From positions 1 through 64,000 of the forward strand of contig CAMHKW010000008.1 in assembly GCA_946185835.1 (NCBI GenBank): a DNA stretch of 64,000 nucleotides, written 5' to 3'. Of this stretch, positions 55,831-64,000 are shown in pieces. The position numbers and the translations under genes are program-made. The stretch is from an uncultured Bacteroidales bacterium (GTDB lineage: Bacteria > Bacteroidota > Bacteroidia > Bacteroidales > Paludibacteraceae). Positions within the stretch are counted from its first letter, which is position 1. Every line of letters starts with the position of its first letter. The notes beneath the pieces were generated by a model that saw only the letters and a list, made by a program, of their open reading frames with translations, did not search any database and was not told where the DNA came from.

Positions 55831-58800
55831 TCATTTCATCATAGCACCGGCAGCGTTGTATTCGCGTCCGTCAGGCATGATGATATAGATATGTCCGTCG
55901 CGCAGCACTTTGTGTGCACCATTTTCGCCATTAGCTTCACCATTGATAATTTCAATTCCTTCGCCAATCTTATGGAACTCGGCGGTGAGCTCTATATCTT
56001 CGGTAACGGTCAGGGTCAGCGGATTGTCGGTCGAGCCGTTGCTCCACTGCACGAACTCGTAGCCTTCGGCAGGAGTGGCTGTGAGCGTTATCTCGGTGCC
56101 CTCAAGGAACTCGCCACCACCGCTGACGGTGCCGCCTTGGGCATCGTTAACGGCAACGGTAACGGTGAACATCTGTCCCTTCTCGAAAATGGCATTGACA
56201 TTGAGCTCGCAGATGATGTTGTCGAAGTCTTTGTCCCAACCGGCGAAATGGTAGCCTTCGGGTGCGGGTATTTTCTTGTCCTCGATAATCCATGCAGCCG
56301 ACTTACCATACTGAACCGAACCGAAAGCGAACCACTCGTCGTCGCCTACGATGAAGCGGACGATGAACTCACGAGGCTCCTCGTTGTATTGAGCGGTATA
56401 GACAGCATCGGCAGCGGCATCAACCACCTCGGGCGACCAGCCGGCGAACTTATACTGCTTGTCTTGTGTGGGCTCGCGTGTCGGGTCGGCGGGTTTAGTA
56501 GGCGTCATGCCGATGATGACATCGTCTTCCGACAGCTTGGTGCCGTCCCAATCAACGAAGGTGATGTGGAAGGTGGTTACCTTGTATTGCGCGAGGACTG
56601 ACATGTCGCTTTGTACATTGCTCAGGTCTTGGCTCCAACCTGTGAAGGTCATGTTCTCCATTGTGGGTGCTTCGACATTCTGAGCGGCAGGGCAGCCGTC
56701 TTTCACTTGTTCGGTGCCGATAACCACTTCCTCGTATTGGTCGTTGATATACTTATATGTGACTGTCCAATAGACATCGTTCTTGCTGTACTGAGCGGTG
56801 ATTGAGATGTCGGAGGTGATGACTGAGTAGTCGTTGTCCCAACCAGTGAAGGTGTAGCCGTCAACAGCAGGTGCTGCAGGAGGAGTGGCTGCCTTGCCTT
56901 CTTCTACGGTTTCTTTCGCTATTTCCTTGCCGTCCTTGTCGAGCCATGTAACGGTGTAGTCGGGTATGAGTTTCTGCCACTTGGCATTGAACTGCATGGG
57001 GAAGCCGTCGTTGTCGGAAACGACCTCTTTGTAAGCGTCGGAAGCATAGCTTGTCTCATCGTCAGACTCCCAGCCCATGAAGGCAAAACCTTCGACAGCA
57101 GGTACCTCGGGTTCAACGGCAGCCGTACCGCAAGCCACAGCTTGCTTGTCGGTGAGCATAGCCTGATGTGTGGTGGGGTTGACAGCCTTGAAGATGACAT
57201 CGTAAGTGCGCGGAGCCACAGTCATCTGGTCGGTCTGACCTGATGGGATATACCAGGTGCCGTCCTCATCGGTGCCTTGGTTGTTGGAGTTGAGGTCTTG
57301 GTCGGTGCCGCTGAGGGTGAGAGCACAGTCGGCCGTCACTTCGTTGTCGCGTATATACACTTTCTCGCCGGCGCGAACAGGGATGACACCCTCCTTGCCT
57401 ACTGTGAAGAACTCTTCGTTCTTCACATACAGCTCGTGCTCAGACTTGAAGGTGAGAGGATAATAGACGTCGAAGACGATGGGGTTAGAATAAACGGTGG
57501 TGCCGCCTGAGGTAACCTTAACGCGATATGCCTCTTTGACGATGAACCATTTCTCGTTCGACTTCGGGCACTCGCCGTTAGCGCAGCCCCATGTGGTGTG
57601 AGCCACAGGCATAGTCCATTCAAGCAGTTTGCCCGATTTGGCTTCTTCTGCGCTGATAGCTTTCTGATAGCCGCCGTCGTTCCACTCTATCTCCTCCTTA
57701 CCTGTGGTCAGTGTGCCGGTGCATATCCATGCGTTGGCAGCAGCATTGGAACGGATGGTGATGTTGAGCGCAAGCGAGTCGTTACTCATGGCGCGGGTGG
57801 CTGACTTCTGGAAATAGTCGTGCGAGAGCGAGGTGAAGGTCCAGCCGTCGTTTTGATAGGTCTTGTGCTCTTTGAGTTTGAGCTCTAATGCTTCGCCTGA
57901 GATGGCATAGATGGCTTTTAGTTTGAGCGCTGAACGCACATTGGTGTAGTCGCCGCTCCAGCGAACGAACTCCAGACCTTCGATGGTGGGAGGGGTGGGA
58001 GGAGTAGCATCGTTGCCGCATTCTACAAGCTCGCTCTTGAGCTCCTGACCTTCGTTACCAAAGAACTCAACCCAGTATTTGGCTGTTACCTCTTTGATCG
58101 TGAGCTCGCAAGGCATCATCTCGAAGCTGATATACGACTTGTTGGAGTAGTCGATTTTCGGAACGAACCGGCCGTTGATGATATAGTCGGTGCAGACAGT
58201 GCCCTTGCCATATATAACCTCATCGCCGGCTTTGAAGTATTGTACGATGCCGTTGGGGAAGTTCACGGGATAGCGGAAGTTGACGGTGAACACGCAGGTG
58301 TCTTTGTCACCGGTGGAAGGTACATAGGTGAGCAAACGGTAGTTGCACGGTCTCATCGAGTTCTTGTTGAAGGTGCCGTCGTACGAGAGTGTCAGTCCGG
58401 CTTTTACCCAATCCGAAGCCAAGGTCTCGTGACTGAGATCATACCAATCGTTAGCACCTATGCTCTTGTTTTTTTGCCAAATAAACTGCATCTCGCCCAG
58501 ACCGAATACCTTGGCATCGAGTTTGAACGATTTGCCGAAGTCAACAGTCAGTTTCTCGTTGTCGGCTGTGCAGCTGATAGTTGGCAGGTCAACATCGTAG
58601 AAGTTGGCATACCACTTGTTGGCAAGCGGACTGGTGAGGTCTTCGGTGGCGTAGTACGATGTTGTCTTTATCGAGTTGTCGCGAATGACAGGCTCTACCA
58701 CAATACGCACCTTGCTGAAGCCGGCAGCAGCGCACTGTGCTATGAGGTTGCGCATGTAAACAGCCGGCACCTCTACCTTACCGCCGTCGGTGGTCTGGTT

Positions 58801-59172
58801 GGTGGTGTTCAGATTGCCGCCCGACACTCTCTTGGTCTGGTTGTAGAAAGCATAGTATTTGGCATCGCCATAGAGGTAGGCGTCTGCTATATACTTCTGC
58901 TGCGGGATGTTCCACTGACCACCTACATAGAAGCCGTTGCCATCGATACGCTGGATGGCGTAGATGTAGTAGTCGCGAATACTATGCGTTCCTTGCTTGT
59001 AGGTGTCGGTGAAGGTGAGCACATGTGTGGAGCGGTTGAAGTAGAAACCGGTCAGATAACGCTGATACGGAAAAGCGTTGTCTGCCACTTTCTCGCCAAT
59101 TGCAGGGTCGGCTGCAAAAAGCGAACTTGCACAAAGCAAGGCTGTTGCAAACAATAAGTAGATTCTTTTCAT
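55831..59172 (-). CDS. Large surface protein with InlB B-repeats and PDG-type tail
   Basis: YTVTWLDKDGKEIAKETVEEG...TFTGWDNDYS repeats; tail RDGHIYIIMPDGREYNAAGAMMK. Confidence 0.9.
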   Translation of the reverse strand: MKRIYLLFATALLCASSLFAADPAIGEKVADNAFPYQRYLTGFYFNRSTHVLTFTDTYKQGTHSIRDYYIYAIQRIDGNGFYVGGQWNIPQQKYIADAYLYGDAKYYAFYNQTKRVSGGNLNTTNQTTDGGKVEVPAVYMRNLIAQCAAAGFSKVRIVVEPVIRDNSIKTTSYYATEDLTSPLANKWYANFYDVDLPTISCTADNEKLTVDFGKSFKLDAKVFGLGEMQFIWQKNKSIGANDWYDLSHETLASDWVKAGLTLSYDGTFNKNSMRPCNYRLLTYVPSTGDKDTCVFTVNFRYPVNFPNGIVQYFKAGDEVIYGKGTVCTDYIINGRFVPKIDYSNKSYISFEMMPCELTIKEVTAKYWVEFFGNEGQELKSELVECGNDATPPTPPTIEGLEFVRWSGDYTNVRSALKLKAIYAISGEALELKLKEHKTYQNDGWTFTSLSHDYFQKSATRAMSNDSLALNITIRSNAAANAWICTGTLTTGKEEIEWNDGGYQKAISAEEAKSGKLLEWTMPVAHTTWGCANGECPKSNEKWFIVKEAYRVKVTSGGTTVYSNPIVFDVYYPLTFKSEHELYVKNEEFFTVGKEGVIPVRAGEKVYIRDNEVTADCALTLSGTDQDLNSNNQGTDEDGTWYIPSGQTDQMTVAPRTYDVIFKAVNPTTHQAMLTDKQAVACGTAAVEPEVPAVEGFAFMGWESDDETSYASDAYKEVVSDNDGFPMQFNAKWQKLIPDYTVTWLDKDGKEIAKETVEEGKAATPPAAPAVDGYTFTGWDNDYSVITSDISITAQYSKNDVYWTVTYKYINDQYEEVVIGTEQVKDGCPAAQNVEAPTMENMTFTGWSQDLSNVQSDMSVLAQYKVTTFHITFVDWDGTKLSEDDVIIGMTPTKPADPTREPTQDKQYKFAGWSPEVVDAAADAVYTAQYNEEPREFIVRFIVGDDEWFAFGSVQYGKSAAWIIEDKKIPAPEGYHFAGWDKDFDNIICELNVNAIFEKGQMFTVTVAVNDAQGGTVSGGGEFLEGTEITLTATPAEGYEFVQWSNGSTDNPLTLTVTEDIELTAEFHKIGEGIEIINGEANGENGAHKVLRDGHIYIIMPDGREYNAAGAMMK

Positions 59173-59362
59173 GTGTTGTCTTGCCCGTTATATCCCGTCG
59201 GCTCTTCGGGTCTAAAAAGAACGTTTATAATCGTGTATATTAGTTTGTTGCAAGATATGTAATATTTTTCATATTTCAGCACTGCAAAAGTATTGAAAAT
59301 TATGTTTGTCAGCTGTTTATTATCGGTCAATATTTAGTGAACAATTCAACATTTTCGGTCAT

Positions 59363-59393
59363 AAAAAAACGGATGCCATTGGCATCCGCTGTT
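59363..59393 (-). terminator. Intrinsic terminator of the TPR-AraC gene
   Basis: - strand GCGGATGCCAATGGCATCCG followed by TTTTTTT. Confidence 0.75.
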
Positions 59394-59516
59394 ATGGGCA
59401 TTCTATTATTACCACCGGTTATAAACCGACGTACCCCAACAAATATGCACACACACTAAACTCTAAACAGTAGGCAGGCAGTGCCGTCCACTAAACTCAA
59501 AACTCTAAACCCTAAA

Positions 59517-61250
59517 CTATTTCTCCCGATATTGTGAGGGTGTCACTCCGTAGAAGCGTCGGAAGGTGCGTGTGAAGGATCCGGCATCGCTGAAGCCGCA
59601 CTGCATGGCTATGTCGGCAATCTGCATCTCAGGATTCTTGGTCAGCAGTTCGGTGGCTCGTTCCATCTGTATGGCGAGAATGAAGTTCTTGGGTGAGTCG
59701 CCGGTGGCAGCGAGCATGCGTCGGCGGAAGGTGCTCACGCTCATGTTCAAAGCTCCGGCGATGTGCTCGATGCTGAATTCGCCTCGTGGCAGACCGCTGC
59801 TTACGAGTTCTATCACTCGAGCAAGCATCAGCCTGCTGTCGGCATTGGTGCCGGCTTCGTCGGTGTCGGTAGTCACGTTGTCAGTGTCTGTCGATGGCTC
59901 TTCTGTGATGTTTTTCTTAGCCTCTTCTACGTTTTTGCGAGCGCGCGACTGACTACGTAGTTTCTCAACTTCGACAAGCAAGTTGTTGAAGTGCTGCTGT
60001 TGTTTCTTTTGTTGACTTTGATAAATAAGCCATGTGGCAAGCGACATAAGACAGAAGAGTGCTATCACAAGCACGATGAGCCAGATATAGCGCACCTTCT
60101 GTCGGTGGTTGATTTGCTGTAGGAAGTCGTTGTCGTACTGGGCGGCATAGTGCGAGAGGTTACGGTTGGTCTCTTGGTCGTAGATAGAGTCGCGCAGGTG
60201 TTCGAAGCGGTCGCCATGAAGCAGAGCCTCTTCGGGGTTGATGCCGCGCAGTGTCTCTCTCAGCCCTTTGCGAGTGTGGCTCTCGTTGTAGATGTCGTGC
60301 ATCCTGACGAAGATGTCTAATGCCTTATAATAGGCATCGGCACCTTCTTGGTTCCTGCCGGTTACGTAATAGAGGTCGCCGAGGTGGTTGTAGGCGATGC
60401 CGAGCGAGTGGTAGTTGCCGCTTGCCTCGATGACGGGTATGGCCTCTAAGAGGGCTTTCTCCGACTCGTCGTAGCGTTCTAAGACGGTGAGAGCGGCGGC
60501 GCGTTGGGTCTGGCGGATAGCAGCTTTGTCGTCGCGACCTAACTGCTTCTCTATCTCCCATGCGCGTGTGGCGTAGTCGAGTGTCTTCTCCACGAGTTTT
60601 CGGTCGTAGCTGTTTCGTAGCCTCTCGGAGTCACCGAACTTATGCTGATACACCTCCGATGCCATGCCGTAGATGACGGCTTTGCGAGGTAGGTTGTCGG
60701 TACGCTCAACGTGTTCGATGGCTTTCAAGATGTATCGCTCGGCTTCATCGGGTTGCCGCATCGACATATAGATGCCTGCCAGTGTGTTGTACGATGAGGC
60801 TATGTTGTTGTCGTCGCCGCTCTCGATATCGAGCTGATTACACTGCTTGGCATAGACGGCAGCTTTGTCGAACTCGCCTAATCGCACATAGATAAGTCCT
60901 AGCAGCGAGGCGCAGTCAGCCTCCATCGTCTTGTCGCCCACAGCCTTACACAGAGGTAATGCTTGCAAACCATAGCGTTCGGCAGCACGGAAGTCCTGGG
61001 TGTCGTAGTAATACTCCGAAGCCCAATACCACACGGTGGCACAGAGCGAGTCGCGAGAGGCAGTGGCAGAGAGGTCTATCTTCTCGTCAAGGAACTCGTC
61101 TTCTATCAGACAATCGAAGAAAGCTTCAGCATTCTGCATGCATGGGTTGTTGTCGAAGTCGGTGAGCGATGATGCTACACTCTTTGCACTCAAAACAGAG
61201 AACTGCAGTAAGAGCAGCAGAGTCGATATGCAACGCAAATACATATTCAT
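59517..61250 (-). CDS. TPR-containing membrane regulator with C-terminal AraC DNA-binding domain
   Basis: TPR-like repeats, TM IWLIVLVIALFCLMSLATWLIY, C-terminal IADIAMQCGFSDAGSFTRTFRRFYGVTPSQYREK. Confidence 0.9.
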   Translation of the reverse strand: MNMYLRCISTLLLLLQFSVLSAKSVASSLTDFDNNPCMQNAEAFFDCLIEDEFLDEKIDLSATASRDSLCATVWYWASEYYYDTQDFRAAERYGLQALPLCKAVGDKTMEADCASLLGLIYVRLGEFDKAAVYAKQCNQLDIESGDDNNIASSYNTLAGIYMSMRQPDEAERYILKAIEHVERTDNLPRKAVIYGMASEVYQHKFGDSERLRNSYDRKLVEKTLDYATRAWEIEKQLGRDDKAAIRQTQRAAALTVLERYDESEKALLEAIPVIEASGNYHSLGIAYNHLGDLYYVTGRNQEGADAYYKALDIFVRMHDIYNESHTRKGLRETLRGINPEEALLHGDRFEHLRDSIYDQETNRNLSHYAAQYDNDFLQQINHRQKVRYIWLIVLVIALFCLMSLATWLIYQSQQKKQQQHFNNLLVEVEKLRSQSRARKNVEEAKKNITEEPSTDTDNVTTDTDEAGTNADSRLMLARVIELVSSGLPRGEFSIEHIAGALNMSVSTFRRRMLAATGDSPKNFILAIQMERATELLTKNPEMQIADIAMQCGFSDAGSFTRTFRRFYGVTPSQYREK

Positions 61251-61433
61251 GACCGAAAATGTTGCTTAAGGTTTTTCTTTTTGTTGTATGGCAAGCAAGA
61301 GTTCCTCTTGAATTGCGCTGCAAAGGTAGCGCTTTATTTTCAAAAGACATGTACATTTTCGGTCAGAATATGTGTTTGACTCAACATTTTCGTTTGCAAA
61401 CAAGTTTAGACCGCTTCGCTGTAAGAGTAAATA

Positions 61434-61474
61434 CCACTGACCACCGATAGCTTTCGGCTATCAGTGGTCAGTGG
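61434..61474. repeat. 18-nt inverted repeat (one mismatch) with 5-nt loop, 3' of the next gene
   Basis: CCACTGACCACCGATAGC-tttcg-GCTATCAGTGGTCAGTGG. Confidence 0.85.
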
Positions 61475-61496
61475 TCAGTAGTCAGTTGCCGGCTGA

Positions 61497-64000
61497 TTAT
61501 TTTGTTCTTCGCCCAACTGCATCGTAGCGTTTGCCATCGGGCAAGATGATATATACATGTCCGTCTTCTATCACCTTGCGAGGGCTCCATTGTTTCTGAA
61601 CTTCTACCTCGTCAATATCGGTAACCACGATGGTATAGGTGGCTGTTGCCCAATCGGAAACCTCCGGTAGGGTGGTGCGCACCTTCCACTCGACGGAGTA
61701 GTTGCCGGGCTGCTGACTTGAGAAATCGAGTTCGGCACCATTGTGGTCGATAGCGGCAGAGTAGATAATATTCTCGCCTTGTGTGAGTACGAACTCATAC
61801 TCCGTTGCGCCTTGTACTGCATCCCATAGGAAATAGACGAAGTTGCCATCCTGTTCAGTTCTGAGGTTCTTCGGGGTGTAATCCACCGGCGTGCCGTTCT
61901 TGTGATACTGAGCTGTTACGCTGAGGTCTGACTGCACATTGGTGAACGCCTTGTCCCAACCGACGAAGGTGTAGCCGTCGCGCTGAGGAGCCTGAGGTGC
62001 GGTGGCAGACTTGCCTTGTTCGACCGTTTGGGTTGTGATTACGGTGCCGTCCCAAGAGTAGAAGGTAACGGTGAAATATGTGGGTTCCACAGGTGTGTTA
62101 TCTTTGATAGCCGCAATGCGTATCTGTCGGGTAGCGGTAACGCCCGAGCCGTCCACAGCGGTGGCTTTGACGGTGATAGTGCCGCCGTCGTTAGGTGTGC
62201 GGGCGGTGATGAGCCCTGACGATTGGTCGATGGTTGCTAATGTTGCCCCTTCGGTTATTTCCCAAACAACCTGTTTGTATGTGGTGTTGGACGGCATCAC
62301 CTCGGCATAGAGCAGGAGCATCAGGTTGTCGGCTGTGGTCTCGTACTTGCCGTTGGCAGAGAGTATGGTGAGCGTCTGTGCGTAGGTCATGGTTTTGGCC
62401 GCTACGCGATTGACGATATTCGAGCGCCCTTGTAGAGACGAGGCTGCGACTCGTCTCATGTCTGACGGGTTCTCATTGTCTGATGTGAGACGAGTCGAAG
62501 CCTCGTCTCTACGTGTCGGGTTCTCATCGTCTGATGTGAGACGAGTCGAAGCCTCGTCTCTACGTGTCGGGTTCTCATCGTCTGGTGTGAGACGAGTCGA
62601 AGCCTCGTCTCTACGTGTCGGGTTCTCATCGTCTGGTGTGAGACGAGTCGGAGCCTCGTCTCTACGACTGTCGGCGAGCACATACTCTATGGCGTAATAC
62701 GGTTGTGCGTCTTGCGGTGCGTAGTCGGTGTAGGATGTGTTGTACGACGAGACACTGGCAATCTGCGTAAATTCGATACTGGTGTTGTTGGTGTTGTTAT
62801 TGTCGGTTTTTTGTCCGCGCAAGATATTGTAGGAAACTACATCGGCTCCTACATATTGGTTCCAGATGAGGTTCCATTGGTTGTCGGTAGCGCCGCGGTT
62901 GATGGTGGTATGCACGGTTTGGTGAACAGGGCTTGCAGGAGTGCGTGTGCCGCCATTCATGATGCCGCGGATAGCGTAGCGCTCGGCGCGTTGCGAGGCG
63001 TCGGACGAGAGGTCGGTGAATCGACCATCTATGGTCGATACCACTCCGAGTTCGACGAATTGGTCGCGTATGTTGGTTTCTTTGAGCACTTGTATTTGTG
63101 GGAAGAGGTCGGCATCGGCATTCCAACTGATGATATTATGTCCGTCAGCGTCGGAGGTGACGAGCGCTATCTGAGGTAAGTTGTCCAAACTGATTATCTC
63201 TACGCTCTTTCTCAACTCGCCTGCACAGCCGTTTGCGTTGGTGAGGGTGAGGATAAGTTCGAGAGAGGAGAAGTTGGTCAGCGCATTTTCTTTGCTCCAT
63301 GCGCGGCGCGTGTCGAGTTGGAGTGTGTGACCGCTGAAGGTGAGTTGCGGGTCGCGTCCGTCGATACCTTTTTCTGTAACACTCTGCACAGTGCCGTTGA
63401 TGCTTATCTCAAGTTCTCCGTAGAGGTTGTCTGACCAACTGACATCAACAGAGCCGCCGTCGAAGAGAGCCGCGGGCAGGTCAGCGGAGCCGCTCACTTG
63501 GTCGGCATAGAGCATGCGGGTGTAGGTCTTGTCGCCGATAGTGAGTGTGATGGTCTTTGTTCCCTCATCTTCCCACGATACACGGTATGGTCCGAAGCCT
63601 GTGCCGGATATGATGGTGCCGCCGTCGAAGTCCCATACAGGTGTGCCGGTGCGGTCTTCCGACATGTAGGTAACTGTCACTTCGTCGTAGGTGCAGACGG
63701 TGGTAGGTGCATCAATAATCTGACGATCGATATTTACCGTAACCACATCAGAGAAGTCGGACATGAGGTTGCGCTGGTCGATAGCCTGCACTTGCACTTC
63801 GTAGTCGCCGGCGGTGAGCTCGGACAGCGGAACGAGGAAGCGTGTTGCCGACAGATACTTATGTGCGGGCAGATATGCCGTCTTACTGTTGAGTCCGTTC
63901 TGCGGCGAGATGACGAAGCTGCCTGAGCCTGAGCGTCCTGCATGTTTAACTGACAAGTTATAGCGCATCTGCACAGCGGGTGTGTGGTCGTCCTCAGCGG
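61497..64000 (-). CDS. Large secreted protein, N-terminus outside the window: beta/Ig-like domains, one InlB repeat, PDG-type tail
   Basis: ORF stays open to the window edge (AEDDHTPAVQMRYNLSV...); YFTVTFYSWDGTVITTQTVEQGK...TFVGWDKAF; tail DGHVYIILPDGKRYDAVGRRTK. Confidence 0.85.
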   Translation of the reverse strand, partial: AEDDHTPAVQMRYNLSVKHAGRSGSGSFVISPQNGLNSKTAYLPAHKYLSATRFLVPLSELTAGDYEVQVQAIDQRNLMSDFSDVVTVNIDRQIIDAPTTVCTYDEVTVTYMSEDRTGTPVWDFDGGTIISGTGFGPYRVSWEDEGTKTITLTIGDKTYTRMLYADQVSGSADLPAALFDGGSVDVSWSDNLYGELEISINGTVQSVTEKGIDGRDPQLTFSGHTLQLDTRRAWSKENALTNFSSLELILTLTNANGCAGELRKSVEIISLDNLPQIALVTSDADGHNIISWNADADLFPQIQVLKETNIRDQFVELGVVSTIDGRFTDLSSDASQRAERYAIRGIMNGGTRTPASPVHQTVHTTINRGATDNQWNLIWNQYVGADVVSYNILRGQKTDNNNTNNTSIEFTQIASVSSYNTSYTDYAPQDAQPYYAIEYVLADSRRDEAPTRLTPDDENPTRRDEASTRLTPDDENPTRRDEASTRLTSDDENPTRRDEASTRLTSDNENPSDMRRVAASSLQGRSNIVNRVAAKTMTYAQTLTILSANGKYETTADNLMLLLYAEVMPSNTTYKQVVWEITEGATLATIDQSSGLITARTPNDGGTITVKATAVDGSGVTATRQIRIAAIKDNTPVEPTYFTVTFYSWDGTVITTQTVEQGKSATAPQAPQRDGYTFVGWDKAFTNVQSDLSVTAQYHKNGTPVDYTPKNLRTEQDGNFVYFLWDAVQGATEYEFVLTQGENIIYSAAIDHNGAELDFSSQQPGNYSVEWKVRTTLPEVSDWATATYTIVVTDIDEVEVQKQWSPRKVIEDGHVYIILPDGKRYDAVGRRTK
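62435..62662. repeat. Palindromic element inside the CDS: four direct copies with 51-nt period plus one inverted copy
   Basis: GAGACGAGTCG(A/G)AGCCTCGTCTC at 62487, 62538, 62589, 62640; inverted copy 62435-62457. Confidence 0.95.

Noticed and set aside
59245-59254. TTGTTGCAAG upstream of the 55831..59172 gene as a further operator site
   Set aside because: Single copy, and it lies downstream of the nearest TAnnTTTG-like box (59293-59286), so it lacks the shared geometry.
62389-62697. + strand ORF with repeated EASSLRVGFSSSDVRRV
   Set aside because: Antisense reading of the in-CDS palindromic repeats. The - strand frame continues through a large protein and is preferred.
1-64000. tRNA, rRNA, prophage, transposase or antiphage defence system
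   Set aside because: No cloverleaf, rRNA motifs, phage structural genes, IS transposases or recognisable defence domains were seen by eye.

Overview
This is a 64 kb window from a Bacteroidales-type genome. The evidence is TAnnTTTG promoters, SusC/SusD pairs, a hybrid two-component regulator and Por/T9SS-like tails. The left arm (about 0.2-19.4 kb, + strand) is an envelope block: a DUF4298-like protein, an RND adaptor, an RND pump fused to its outer-membrane factor, a beta-barrel OMP, a TamB protein fused to a TamA/TamL-type Omp85 barrel, a lipoprotein, an MscS channel, a DUF389 protein, a Gfo/Idh/MocA oxidoreductase and an unknown 2-TM protein. The centre (about 19.7-49.1 kb, - strand) is a GH53/nuclease pair followed by a large fructan-type PUL: PfkB kinase, MFS permease, three GH32, three DUF4960-like proteins, two SusCD pairs and a periplasmic-binding/HK/RR/AraC hybrid regulator. 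A divergent aquaporin flanks it. The right arm encodes large BspA/InlB-repeat surface proteins and a TPR-AraC regulator. Strongest observations: (i) three PUL promoters share a direct repeat (TTGTTGCAAA-like, 21-nt phase) exactly 29 nt upstream of a TAnnTTTG -7 box, a candidate operator for the hybrid regulator; (ii) a POTRA-less TamB-TamL fusion; (iii) an RND-OMF fusion carrying an internal lipoprotein signal/lipobox; (iv) an intergenic palindromic element that appears inside a coding sequence as 51-nt (17-codon) in-frame repeats; (v) a structured leader before the RND operon. No tRNA, rRNA, CRISPR array or transposase was recognised. Everything was read by eye and no searches were run.
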